DNA of 64,000 nt from assembly GCA_963576735.1 (NCBI GenBank), contig OY755181.1:992001-1056000 (forward strand), read 5' to 3'. The position numbers and the translations under genes are program-made. Shown here one piece after another: positions 10,867 through 23,100 of the stretch. This stretch comes from Bedellia somnulentella. Its lineage: Eukaryota > Arthropoda > Insecta > Lepidoptera > Bedelliidae. A model generated the notes under the pieces. It was not told where the DNA came from and did no database searches. It was given only the letters and a program-made list of their open reading frames with translations. The first letter of the stretch is position 1; the number at the start of each line of letters is the position of its first letter.

Positions 10867-11030
10867 GTTTTAAGTCTACTAACGATATTTTTAGTTTTTT
10901 AGTTTTGTATTTTAGTTTTTTTTTTCTTGTATTACTAACCTTTATGGACCTTGTAGTCTGAAATAAATGTTTTATTATTATTATTAATGCTATGTTACAG
11001 GCCACGATTCCTTTGAAGTGTGTCCAAAAA

Positions 11031-11236
11031 CCGACAACTTTCCGATTGCGCGCCACGACTGGTAATTGTCCGCCACGCCACGCCATTACCCCCTGTACAC
11101 AGTGTCAATGGCGTGCAGTGGGCCAACATGGGCCATCGTGTACTGGAGTCTTTAAGCTGGTTTTAGACCCCAGTACACGATGGCCCATGTTGGCCCACTG
11201 CACGCCATCGACACTCGGAATCGGAAAGTTGTCGGT
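11031..11236. repeat. Fold-back insert with long inverted arms
   Basis: CCGACAACTTTCCGATT at 11031-11047 returns inverted as AATCGGAAAGTTGTCGG near 11219-11236. Inside, about 45 bases centred on GGGCCAACATGGGCCATCG (11121-11139) are repeated inverted at about 11177-11195. The whole piece should fold into a long hairpin. It sits inside the left end of the Harbinger remnant. Confidence 0.6.
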
Positions 11237-11702
11237 GTCATGCGGACCGTCAGTACCGATCACTCCGCGCGTAGGTGATCCGCACTGATCGTCCGCGTAT
11301 ACCATTTCAGTATCGTCCTGACCGCCACGGTATACAGACGCGCGCAATGCATCCAATGTGGCGGCTGTTATTAGTTATTGCCCTTTATTACTCAAGAAAA
11401 ATAAAAATTAAGCGAAGAAAAAGACTACATGTTCACCCTTTAATAGAGCAGACAGCCATCGCGGGAGAATTCGTCACAATATACGGCAATTTGGGGGATG
11501 ACGAAACAAAGTTCTTCAACTACTTTTGTCGAAAAGAAGTTTTGACGAACTTCTGTCAAAGACAAGAAATAAACTGTTCTGTTGCAGATCAGTCGACTGG
11601 TGTCAACATTTCGATACTCACGACTCGCCATGATTGTACTGCGACGACTCGTGCGCGATCGGAGCGATCGGTAATGACGGTCCGCATGACACTAAAACCA
11701 GA
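11237..11702 (+). mobile_element. PIF/Harbinger transposon remnant
   Basis: Inverted ends read TGTCATGCGGACCGTCA at the left and TGACGGTCCGCATGACA at the right (about 11677-11693), extending some 30 bases with two mismatches. Between them, 11415-11522 encodes a stretch resembling the N-terminus of Harbinger transposases: a basic HVHPLI block, GEFVTIYGNL and DDETKFFNYF. The catalytic DDE part is gone, so this is an internally deleted copy. Ten bases, CTGGTTTTAG, abut the right end inverted, and also occur at 11157-11166 on the left. About 68 bases therefore separate them from the left terminus, which suggests an insertion in one arm. Confidence 0.6.
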
Positions 11703-11819
11703 CTAAGCAATCATAACCCAGCCCTAAAATATTACTGATATGCAACAACTGTCAGATCAAATAATTAAGAGACTTTGGAGAGGCACAAATCAGGCGGAAA
11801 GATTATAAGAGCATTATTC

Positions 11820-11916
11820 AAGGTGACAAAGTCACGTGATGTTCAGAAGTATTAGTACCTCTGCCAACCCCTTCGGGGATATTCGGCGTGAACGTTTATG
11901 TTATGTTATGCTATGT
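11820..11916 (+). repeat. SINE-B, 3' part
   Basis: Begins at GGTGACAAAGTCACGTGAT and runs through CTGCCAACCCCTTCGGGG and GGCGTGAACG to a TTATG tail repeat. The tRNA-like head is absent. Confidence 0.8.
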
Positions 11917-12319
11917 ATTCAAGGTAACTGCTGCAGTTTATTCAAACCGATATACAAATATTTAAACAGATGTTACTACGAATACTCACGCCATCATTTT
12001 GTATTAAGGTATCTGTGGCTGAAAATTTTCTAATTCTTTAGCTCTGATTACCCCATGATTGCACAAAATAACCGTATTTTCAAACTTTGTCTAATTCTAC
12101 TAAAAGTGACATTTATACAGCGTGTTAGTTTGACGGCGATTGTTACTTCAATATTAGTTCGTATATTAAAGTTTAATGCTTAATATCCACCATATGAAAT
12201 AAAAAAACAGGTTAAAACCGCTTTAGCAGAAAAACTTACTTTCTCCATCAGATGGAAAACTGTAGTTACCTACACTAGCCTAGCGCACACACTCCTACCC
12301 GTATAATGTCTCCGCATTA

Positions 12320-12480
12320 TGACAGCAATGCAAATTTGAATTTCGCGGCCTAAACATGGCCGTTTGCTTTTTCTTTGAACTTACCGCCGCGCCTAGTGCC
12401 GCTGTGGTCGTAGTTGCCTCGTATTTCAATCCAGTATTAAATATAGGGCAGTGTAATTCAAACATTTTCAAGTAAATAAA
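12320..12480. repeat. Unclassified repeat pair, copy 1
   Basis: From TTTGAATTTCGCGGC through GCCTCGTATT to the stretch near CAGTATTAAATATAGGG, this block aligns with 13608-13765. It is probably an old element; no ends were identified. Confidence 0.5.
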
Positions 12481-12483
12481 AAT

Positions 12484-12604
12484 GTATGAAGAATAAAAGA
12501 GCATGTATGAAAAGATTGATGTACGAAGATCGTACGAAGTGGCGATCGATAGTCTCTGCCTACCCCAATGGGAACTAACGGCGTGAGCATGTATGTAATG
12601 TATG
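12484..12604 (+). repeat. RTE LINE 3' tail
   Basis: The last 80 or so bases of RTE coding sequence with a small internal deletion, then CCTACCCCAATGGGAACTAA and a GTATG tail. Confidence 0.8.
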
Positions 12605-13030
12605 TCCTTCATGAGCGTAAGATAATAAATTTAAAAACAAATAAAGACCCTCGAAACGATGCATTTACGTGGCATAAAATAAAGTGCGCAAGAAATACCT
12701 ATTTATTCACTAACCGACATCGAAATTGGAGGAGTTCTTGGTGTTTACTAAACTCTCTCGGGGCTAAAGGGCTCTAAACGGGTGTATCTGTACTCTATCA
12801 CACTCAACTAAAGAATATGAATAAAAATAACTCACCCCATTTTGATTGGCAGTGGCAGATCCGGGCTATCACCTTTATCTGCGCAAAACGCAGAACATTT
12901 TGAGAATTAACATTATAAAACACAAACACTGAATGTAACCATAACACAACTACCATAGAATGAAAAAGATAGTTATAATACCATTGTGTATTTCAATGGT
13001 ATCAATTCACTTCAGGCAGTAAAATACAAA

Positions 13031-13290
13031 CATACACATACTCACGGTTATAAATCCCTAGATGGGGTAGCCAGAGCTAAGGAATTAGAAATTTCTCAGC
13101 CACTTTTGGAAAGTTTAGTGGGGAAAAGATGGTAAAATAAAGGTTGTTGGTGATGGGTCTCCAACCTCATCGCCCAAAAATCCCTTAAAAACCCCAATAC
13201 CGTTAGTCGCCTCTTACGTACACCCACCGGAAAAAATGGGGTAGTGGTATTCTAAGCCGACACTACACAGCACAGCCGACACTACACAGC
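13031..13290 (-). repeat. SINE-A with duplicated head end
   Basis: Full-length copy whose outermost 16 bases, GCCGACACTACACAGC, occur twice in tandem at 13256-13271 and 13275-13290. Confidence 0.8.
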
Positions 13291-13607
13291 ACCTTGTTCA
13301 AAATGTGCACCGTTAACTAACAAACACGCTTCAGCACGTTTAAGTACATTTGCCCGCACTCGTGAAAGTATGTGCATCATTTTGTGTTTCACGAAATGCA
13401 CTTCGAATGAATCTTAGCTCCTGTGGGTTATTAAATCACAACACTATCACAACACAAGATACTGAAACTGAACTCACACTCCGAAAATTAATGCGATAAA
13501 TCGAAGTGACCTCCAATCATAAGCAACACAAACACAATGAGCTACAAACAACTAACTTAGTACTAATACTGTTCCTTTGATGTCATGCCGACAAGCCCGC
13601 CCGATAT

Positions 13608-13765
13608 GATACACGCAGATTTTGAATTTCGCGGCGATATGTTTAAGTATAATTTTTCTCTGAACATACTGCCGCTCCCAGTGCCTCTTTGCTCTTAGTC
13701 GCCTCGTATTCCAATGCAGTATTAACTATGGGGTAGTGTTATTCAAATTTATCACGTCAAATAAT
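13608..13765. repeat. Unclassified repeat pair, copy 2
   Basis: Diverged partner of 12320-12480 in the same orientation, sharing TTTGAATTTCGCGGC, GCCTCGTATT and CAGTATTAA. Confidence 0.5.
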
Positions 13766-13837
13766 AACATGTAAAAAATAAGAAGGTATTAGAAGCTAAG
13801 TTCGATTGATTACTTTACTAACCTTGATTTGATTTGG

Positions 13838-13965
13838 CCGCCGGTTAAGGGTCAGCGGACGGCGGCGGCGGCGGGTCGCACTGTCAGCTGAGTTGTATTT
13901 ACGCATCACCCACACTCGCCCGCCTTGTCATCGCGTTTCACTCACACTCACACATTAAGCGTGTT
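13838..13965. promoter_or_regulatory. GC-rich island, possible promoter or 5'UTR
   Basis: A short block of GGCGGC repeats stands out in AT-rich surroundings and is followed by CACTCACACTCACACATT. Such islands can mark insect promoters or first noncoding exons. No open frame or clear donor follows, so a GC-rich transposon scrap is equally possible. Confidence 0.2.
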
Positions 13966-14700
13966 GGTGTCTATAGTACTACTTTCTTAGTGCAAATTTT
14001 AACAAAATTTGAAAAAAATAAGTGTGTTTTTTTTCAACGAATTCTGACTCTATACGTGATAATTAATCATAATTTTCATTGAAAACAGTTCGTTACAATT
14101 ACACCCTGTATTGTGATTGTTCTCCTACTCTTGTAAACTATATATCAGGAGATTCACTATATTCTATCCTTAATTAGAAAAACGCATGAAGGTACTAATT
14201 AAACAGGAGAGCGCACTTACAACAATATGGTACACAATAATGGAATTTATCACCTTGCAATAAAGCTATAATCTTTTGAACATTGTCAAGCAGAGACACG
14301 TCCTAGAACGAGAGCCCGAACTAGAGGAGTGTGTCCTGCTTTCGTGGTTGCCAGTCGAGATTAAGTTCATAGAAAAACAAATTAAAACTTATTTATAGGG
14401 AATATTTTATAAAAAGCAGGTTACTAACTATTCCTTTTTAATATTTTTTTTTAATTATTATCGTCGTCTATCAACTTACAGATAAATAATTTATTAAGTT
14501 TGGTAATCGGTTTGATCATATTTATAACGGGTATCCCCATGGAAATCATATAAATAAGGTGTCCAAAATTAATCATCTTTTCGTGTGTTTCGGAGCTTTT
14601 ATCATTTAACTAAGAAAATTGTTGGCAGAGCAAAATATGGTGAAAATTATTGTGACCTTTCTATTTCAAATAAATTATATAAGTGAAATAAGATGTCATT
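13966..14700. other. No feature recognised
   Basis: AT-rich, no long open frame and no recognised repeat. Confidence 0.4.
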
Positions 14701-14945
14701 TAGTGTCGGCTAAACATAGCACAAATACTTTTCTACCCGAGCATAATAAAAAGCAACTTAGGCTTTTGGTTTAAGGCTTTTGAATTTATTTACTAGATAC
14801 TTTATCATCCTTTTAATACCACCATCATTTACTTACCATTTATTCTCTACTAAACTTCAAAAAGTGGCTGAGGAAATTATTATTATCAAGGACTGGCTAC
14901 CCCTTCTTTTATAATGTATTAATTAAAAATATGTTTGTATGTAAG
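14701..14945 (+). repeat. SINE-A, strongly diverged
   Basis: TAGTGTCGGCTAA head, CTTCAAAAAGTGGCTGAGG middle and a short TTGTATGTAAG tail; the centre is decayed. Confidence 0.65.
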
Positions 14946-15064
14946 TATAAGTGTTCTTGTGACGTTAGAGGAACTCTCATTAAAACACCAACAGATGGTC
15001 ACCCTACTTAAAACGAGACACAGCTATCTCGTTAGCCGTCCTTGTTCTAGACACTTTAGGATTT

Positions 15065-15118
15065 CATGGAATTACTATCTAAACAGGAATGCCCTCCTGT
15101 TTAGATAGTAATTCCATG
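15065..15118. repeat. Perfect palindrome, 24-bp arms
   Basis: The arm CATGGAATTACTATCTAAAC continues AGGA (15065-15088), with a six-base loop, and its exact reverse complement is at 15095-15118. No transposon ends were found around it. Confidence 0.9.
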
Positions 15119-16520
15119 GAAAAACGAAAACAATAAAGTCGCTAAATAAAAAAAACTTTATTTATAAACTTTAACTTAAAACTAGCTTATTTATATAGGT
15201 ATTTACGTAAGATGCAAATTAAATTGCAATTTAAAAAAAAAGATTTTTTATTACAAAAGATGTTGACTATTTAAACATATTTTATATAATGCAGGCTTTT
15301 CATTACCATTCCTAATTTTGAAATGATAGTACTTAAATTTATTTTGTCTCACATGTAATTGATTTTACGACGCATTTATGTAACTATTTCGTTCTTAATC
15401 ATAATTAGGTTTGGATTTTTATTTGTTTGACAATATTACTTCTGGAGATATTTATTCTAATTTACATTAAACACCTTATTTATGTGCTCATTCCAGTTTT
15501 TTATTTATTTACAATTATTTTTGTAACCAAAATTAATCATTTTTTAGGAAATGTTTAATTTTTATAGGTGATATTTAAAATAAAAATAATATTATTTTAC
15601 GTAAATTAAATCAAGTTTTAAAAAAAACATCCCGTAAAAAAGCTAATTATTGTGCAATTACAATTTTTTTATGCTGCTGTAAAAAACATTAATGAAATAT
15701 GTGTTTCAATATGTTCAGAAATGGTTTTAAATATGAATTCACTACAATACATTTTCAAATTGAAAACGGTTAAGCGCTAAATTTTTACTACATACATACA
15801 TAGCCAAAATAAATTTAAAACAAGCCATTGAATTCTATGATACTGTTATAAAATATCTCAACTCATTCCCATTCAAAGGCGCTTTCAATTTTTTTCCAAA
15901 ATATTTTGTCCTTGAAAAGCATTACAAAACTATGACAAATTATTAAAAAACTTAACTTACGGTATGAAAATTTATACATTTTAAAAATCCATATTTTCTT
16001 AACATACAATACATATCAGTTTTATTCATAATATAAATAATTACTACTTGAGGCAATTATGGCTTCGCTATCATAATATTTGATGCTTCGGTAGATAAAC
16101 AGAAAAAAAAGGTAATTTTAAAGACAATACTTATGTGAAGTAGCTTGTTAAACCTACACTTCAGTGAAAGAGTAAGTCGAAAACATTATTAAACATTTTT
16201 TTTGTTTAATTTGCACATAAATGATATGGGACTTAATATTTATCGAAATTTCATCAAACATAGAATTGCTTTTTACAATTTATGTATATGTCGCAGGCAT
16301 TTTGTATACTATCACGGGTTGCAAACGGCATTATTGGTTTATAAACGAACAAAATGTTGTAAGAACACGCAACAGTTTTTTTAAAAAACAATCTTTTTCA
16401 CCCGTGTTAATTTTTAATGTTGTTTGTAGATAAGTAAAAACCATGAGTAGATTAAAATTGGGCTCAATGTGTATTGTGATTTAAATTTACATATTTAGAC
16501 AGTGTATTTAGTATGTAGAT
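15119..16520. other. No feature recognised
   Basis: Long AT-rich stretch. Short open frames at 16202-16433 have no supporting evidence. Confidence 0.5.
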
Positions 16521-16766
16521 GCTGTGTAGTGTCGGCTTAGATTAGCACTACCCAATTTTTACCCGTGGGTGATCGTAAGAGGCGACTAAGGGTATAGGGG
16601 CTTTTTAAGTAACTTTGGACGATGTGGTTGGAGACCCGTCACCAAAATTACCATCTTTTCCCCACTTAACTTCCAAAAGTGGCTGAGGAATATTTTATTT
16701 CCAAAGCTCTGGCTACCCCGTTTAGGGATATATAGCCGTGAGCATATGTATGTATGTATGTATGTA
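16521..16766 (+). repeat. SINE-A, full length
   Basis: Head GCTGTGTAGTGTCGGC and tail AGCATATGTATGTATG. TTTAGACAG occurs just upstream and again just downstream, a possible imperfect target-site duplication. Confidence 0.85.
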
Positions 16767-16912
16767 TTTAGACAGAATGCCTACTTCATATACACTGTAA
16801 CATTCTTCGAAACATACGTAACTAAAAAACTGTAAACTGAGATGGATATTAACAAATTAAGGTACTAGTTTGGTAACAACTCATAGTAGTCTATACAATA
16901 ATTTAATTGAGT

Positions 16913-16918
16913 TTTATT
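16913..16918 (-). terminator. Candidate poly(A) signal of the peroxidase gene
   Basis: TTTATT on the plus strand reads AATAAA on the minus strand, 117 bases past the peroxidase stop, giving a 3'UTR of about 140 bases. Confidence 0.5.
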
Positions 16919-17034
16919 TTAATTTAGGTCTATTGTTACACATCTAATTACAAGTGGGTATAAATTACACAACACGTTTTGTTTTAACATAAAAAATGTT
17001 GTTTGTTAATACTTCTTTATAAAACTAAATTCAA

Positions 17035-17107
17035 TTATAAATGTTGAGCATCCTGCCACAGCTGCAAATCTATTCTAGGTAACTGATCGCAGGCAACTAA
17101 GTCGTTT
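17035..17107 (-). CDS. Peroxidase coding exon 12 (last)
   Basis: Encodes NDLVACDQLPRIDLQLWQD and four more residues to a TAA at 17035-17037. The acceptor CAG is at 17108-17110. The first base completes Gly643 with exon 11. Confidence 0.9.
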
Positions 17108-20100
17108 CTGAAAATAAATATATTTATATTAGAGTTTACTGCCTAAACGTCATTAAAATCATTACTATTTAAAACAAAGTGTGTGCTGTGTAGTGTCGGC
17201 TTAGAATAGCACTACCCCAATTCTTCCGGCGGGTGTACGTAAGAGGCTACTAACGGTATTGGGGCTTTAAAGGGATTTTTGGGCGATGCGGTTGGAGACC
17301 CATCACCAACAACCTTTATTTTACCATCTTTTCCCCACTTAACTTTCCAAAAGTGGCTGAGGAATTTCTGATTCCTTAGCTCTGGCTACCCCATCTAGGG
17401 ATTTATAGCCGTGAGTATATGTATGTATGTTTTTAAAACAAAAACACTCGTAAAACTGAAGGCTTTAAAGTAAAAGCTTTTCAATTTAAACATTATTACA
17501 ACTATTAAAAAAGTCAGTCAATAACAAAAATCGGTGAAAAATAAGCAATGAATTAAACAAAATGAGTATTTCTAATTAATAAAGGATAAAGGAAAGAAAA
17601 ATTTCTTCCCCACGACCTACGCCCCCGTTGTTGCTCTGCTAATTGAGCTATAGTATCAAGTGGCTTCTAGTTTTCTTTTCTTTATTTAATACAAATAATC
17701 TCCACTTGAGGTTTTCACGAACATAAACATCTATACTTACAATAAATCTGTAGAGAGGTCAATTCTGTACATGAAATTTATTTTCAAAATAACTATCAGG
17801 TGGTGATTAGGGATCGATACTGATGCCAAAAATGCAATCAGTAAAATTTTTGTCTGTCTGTCTGTCTGTCTGTCTGTCGGTTTGTATGTTCCTTATGGAA
17901 ACAAAAACTACTCGACGGATTTTAACGAAACTTGGTACAATTATTTTACATACTTCTGCGCAGGTTTTTATATACTTTCCAGCAGAGTAGTAAAGGGGAA
18001 TTTTGGGAAATTTTGGGAAAACGGGAGAAGTTACTACATTTTTTAAACTTCCGTCGCGTGTGCAGCCTTAATGGTTAAACTTACATGGAAATCATGTATC
18101 ACGGAAATATTCTTCATAAAATTATCTAAAAAAAAAATACTCAACAGTTTATGTCTATCTTTTACGGTTGACTCACAATAACACGTGTAATTTCTGATAG
18201 CTTAGCAGTTCGGAACATTCTGATTATATTTGTTTACTCTTACGTTTGTAAACCTCTCATTCATCCCTAATTTAAAAAAGGTAACATTATTACCTATTCA
18301 ATAAAAAAAGAATCATAGAAATCGGTAGAGAAACACCGAAATTATACATAAAATAAGCCATCGCGCCCGTGACCAAAACCGAATCGTTACTAATTTACAT
18401 ATAACATACTAGATGGCGCCAGTAGTTGCATCCTACAACACGTAATGATTTATTTTTTAGATTGTTATAAATACTTCATAGCGTTTTATTCCAAAATTTT
18501 CTATTAAACGGAAATACTGAACCGTTCATTAAAGCGCATTAAAAATCACCAAATTGTTTAGGAAGTGCTATAAATTTAATAAATTGAAAACATTGCGCTG
18601 AATTTCACAATGCTTGAGCAGTGACTGAAGAAAGAAACCTCAGATATTTAAAAAAACAACGCTACCCGTGCGAAGCTGGGATGATCCACTAGTTCTAATT
18701 AAAATGCGTATTTTACGACACGGTACAAAAAGCACGGTTGCTATTTAAAGTGTAGTGTGTAAGAAAACTTGATAAAGACACTGTAGATTTTTAACTGGGA
18801 ATAGGAACTCTTCTTAGTATCAACCTACTCTGCAACCCCTTAAGGTATGTCCTCACAGCTCATATATGTCCCCACCAAGGGGTTCGAGTCTACCCTATAT
18901 AGGGTGATTTGGCCATAGTCTACCACGCTTGCCAAGTGCGGGTTGGCAGACTAACGACTACTACCGTGATAGTAGCTGGGACCGACGGCTTAAAATTAAG
19001 GTATATACAAAGACAAATTTAAAATCTTGTACATAATTATAATTTAACAAGCATAGTTACCCTGGACCAACCAGCTGGAATGCAAGTGGCTGCATAAACT
19101 TGATTTCCTCTGAATTGTCGCAAAGAATACGCGCCATAGATGCTCCTTCACGGATTGAGTTCAATTGACCTGATAATCAAAAGTTTTTGTATTAATTCAC
19201 AAACACTAGAGGTTTGATTACTTACTGTAGATAAATATATTAATGACACAAAAATTATGTATTCTCAATTCATCCATAGACATACATACATATACTCACG
19301 GCTATAAATCCCAGAAAGGAGTAACCAGAGCTTTGGGATTAAAATTCCTTAGCCACTTTTGGAAGTTAAGTGGGGAAGGGATTGTAAATAAAAGTTTTTA
19401 GTGATGGGTCCCCAACCGCATCGCCCAACAATTATTTAATCAGTCCCAATACCCTAAGTCACCTCTTATGACACGCGCGGGAAGAAATGGTTTGTTGCTA
19501 TTCTAAGCCGACACTACATATTTTTAGTGAACATTTATTAATATTATAAAAAATATTAACACCATGCATTCTATCACTACTCTGAACACTAGGTAACAAA
19601 AAAGGCAACGTAAAATTTGAATTCAGTAAACTGTTAATGGCATTATAATTGCTTTGGATAAAATTACAAGAGCAAGGGTTTGAAATTCAAATAATAATAT
19701 AGAACATAAATCGAATTGTTAAGCTAGGCTAGCTAAGTGTCGATTTATAACATGTGTCGTATGAGTTTGCTGTGTAGTGTCGGCATAGAATAACACTACC
19801 CCATTTCTTCCGGTGGGTGTACGTAAGAGGCGACTAACGGATTTGGAGCTTTTAAGGGATTTTCGTGCGATATGGTTGGAGACCCATCACCGAAAACCTT
19901 TAATTTACCATCTTTTCCCCACCAAAATTTCCAAACGTGGCTGAGGAATTTCCAATTCCTTAGCTCTGGCTACCCCTTCTAGAAATTTATAGCCGTGAGC
20001 ATATGTATGTATGTATGTATGTCGTATGAGGCGTCTTCTGGTTTTGAAGATATTTAAGTGACTGTCGGGCCAAGTGGCTGGAGACCTACCACCGACCATC

Positions 20101-23100
20101 CTTTATTTTACTGTATTTTTACCCATAAACTTCCAAAGTGCCTGAGGAACCTCAAATTCTGCTACCCCGTTTTGCGATTTAAAGCCATGAATATACATAC
20201 ATATAACTCACGGCCATAAATCCCAAAAAGGGGTAGCCGGAGCTTCGGGCTAGAAACTCCTCAGCCACATTTGTAAGTTGATACGGGAGTCCATGGTAGA
20301 AATAAAGTATCGTTGGTGATGGGTCTCCAACCGCATCGCCCAAAAACCACTTAAAAAGCCTCTTACGACACCCGTGGGTAGAAAGGGGTAGAAACATTTT
20401 TAGCCGGCCCGACACGTCATATATATGTATCTACTAGCTGACCCGACAGAATTCGCACTATAGTTTTGCTTATGCCAAACTTTAGGTGTTTTATTCGGTA
20501 CTACGAGTTCAATCAGGCGTAAAAATTTTATTGGTCATTTTTTCCCAAGATAAAGTACTCTATTTGATAATTGGGATCATTATCTAACGTTCTGCTAAAT
20601 TTCATTCATATACATTCTTTAATTGAAAAGCCTTTTTACTTCAAACACACAAACATCCAAACACCTAAACTGTCACATTTATAATATTAATAGGATAATA
20701 GGATGTATAAAATTAACTTACTTGGAGTAAAGGCAGTAATCGGGTCAGCACCATTTTCGTAGAAGTACCGATCACTAACCCTGGTCCTGTAGAACTGCTC
20801 CGTCAAGATACATAGATATGTGGGTCCGACTTGAGCACCAGGAACCAGTTTTTCCAAAGACCCTGCTACCACCAGCTCAATGTCGGCGGGACTCTCGTAC
20901 AGGCTTTGTAGGATTTTCACATTCTGATAAAAAATAGCAAGTCTGATAAGGGAGATTATTCTTGGAATATTTCGTACAGGATTCAATAACGAGGCAATAA
21001 TAAGTATTTGCTATATACATACATGATTTGAATCATATCGGCTAGTCGAAGTTATTAATAAAAAAACCAAACTCTTCACTCTTTAAATAAAGTTGCTGTT
21101 TGCAATTGCTTTCTAATCATGAGGGTTAAGAAATTAAGACGCTCAGCCGGTCCTTGCCTAATACTTCTGAACATCACGTGACATTGTCACCTGGTATTCA
21201 GAGTGCCCACGTTTAGCTTGGATAGTATACTCACATTATCTATATAATCTGTTTAAGTACACAATCGTGTGAAGTAGTGATAGTGTAAATGAAAGCTGAT
21301 TCCGGTAAAAAAATAAAATACGATGGATCTTCAACATGAAACAGAGTCTCACCCCTTTACTTCTCACAAATTTAGTTAGTTTCTTACCTCAATGGAAATG
21401 AAGTCAGTCATGTCTTCAAAAGTGTGAGGCACTGGTAGTCCACAGGTTTCTCTTATGGCGAGGTAAGTTGGCAAACCGTGGTCCCTGCCTCGCTGAATGT
21501 CTGTGGCCCTCAGGTCTCCGCCGAAAGTGTTATTTCTCCTATTAATAGTACATAATATAAGAACATTATTAACATTACTATACCAAATATATTTTTTTTA
21601 CATTTATATTTGTTTTTTTGACCAATAAAATCCAAAGATAATGGGAACAATGGGCGTGAGTATAAGTAAGTAAGTAATCCAAAGATTTAAGTATTTATTG
21701 AAAGACAAAATAAACAAAATATTTTCATACTCACGGCTACGAAACCCAATTAGGGGCAGCCGGAGCCACGGAATCAACTGTAATCCACTTTTGAATGGTA
21801 ATAAGGTAAGGGAAGAGTGAAAAGCTAGTATAAGGAAAGTATCCTTCTTAATGGGTCTCCAGCCACATCGCCCAACAGCTACCCAAAGGGCCCCATACTC
21901 TTAGTAGCCTCGTACGCCACCAGTGGGAAGACATTGGGTAGTGCTATTCTACGCCAACGCAGCTACAATGACTATCCTATTAATATTTTAAATGTGACAG
22001 TTTAGATGTTTGGATGTGTGTTTGTGGCGAAAAGGCTCCTCAAGTACACAATTAATATGAATGAAATTTGGCAAAATGCTAGATAATGACCCAAATTAAC
22101 AAATAGGGTATACATACTTTTTATCCCGGAAAAAATTGCCAACAAAATATTCACGCTTGATTGAACTAAGAGTACCGGAAAAAACGCCTAAAGTTTTGTC
22201 ATAAGCAAATTTTACAGCACGAAGTCTGTTGGGTCAGCTAGTGAGATATATTTTTTAAATACATATTGTTCCCAATAAGCATTCAAAATATACTAACTTG
22301 AAAAGAAACTGTGTTATTTCTGAAGTCCAAGACTGGTCACTGAAGTCCATCTGCTCCATCGTAAGTCCGCGAGCTAGGTTGTTGAAAGAATTGCCGATCT
22401 CCAACACTAAAGGACGGTTGAACCAATCGCTGATTCGAACAGCGCCCAACAAATCACGGTTTTCGGTGAATAAGCTGTGAATTAAAGATTAAAAGTAAAA
22501 ATAACTGATATACATACATATACTCACGGCTATAAATCCCTAAATGGGGTAGCCAGAGCTGTGGAATTAGAAATTCCTCAGCCACTTTTGGAAAGTTGCA
22601 TGGGGAAGAGATGGTAAAATAAAGGTTGTTGGTGATGGGTCTCCAACCGCATCGCCCAAAAATCCCTTAATATTTATTTATTTAACTTAAGGCACACAAA
22701 CAGTACAATTACATTAATGTATAATGGCTTTTCAAAAAACATAAATTTTCAGTAAAAGCACCTTAACTGTGTACACAGCATGACTTGCTTTGTGGGATTT
22801 TGATAAATTTAATAAAGTAATATTTAAAATCTATAACATTGTACATAATTATGAAATAATGTGAAAAGATAACGTAATGAACAGTACATGAAATTATTTT
22901 CTATGAGAAAATAAATGACAGAAATAATAAAAAATAAGACAACATAATTAAATGACTAAAATAATAATAATAAATTAATTTAACATAACAGAACAGAAGA
23001 GAAGATATAATTATAGTCAAACACATAAATTTAAGCATTTTTTGCGGAAATTACATAGCGAATTGTGATAGACGTCAGGGGCGCTATCGACATCTTCTTG

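Larger units (their letters stand above)
6515..10988 (+). mobile_element. CR1-like non-LTR retrotransposon, almost complete
   Basis: The element carries a leader of about 140 bases, ORF1 (6658-8093, broken), ORF2 (8077-10866, one internal stop) and a 3'UTR with AATAAA near 10962 that ends in a TTA repeat at about 10973-10986. The two frames overlap by 17 bases. The order endonuclease then reverse transcriptase, with an ORF1 lacking zinc knuckles, fits the CR1/Jockey group; the exact clade is not resolved. The 5' edge at 6515 is where the upstream SINE-A homology stops. No target-site duplication was found. Confidence 0.85.
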
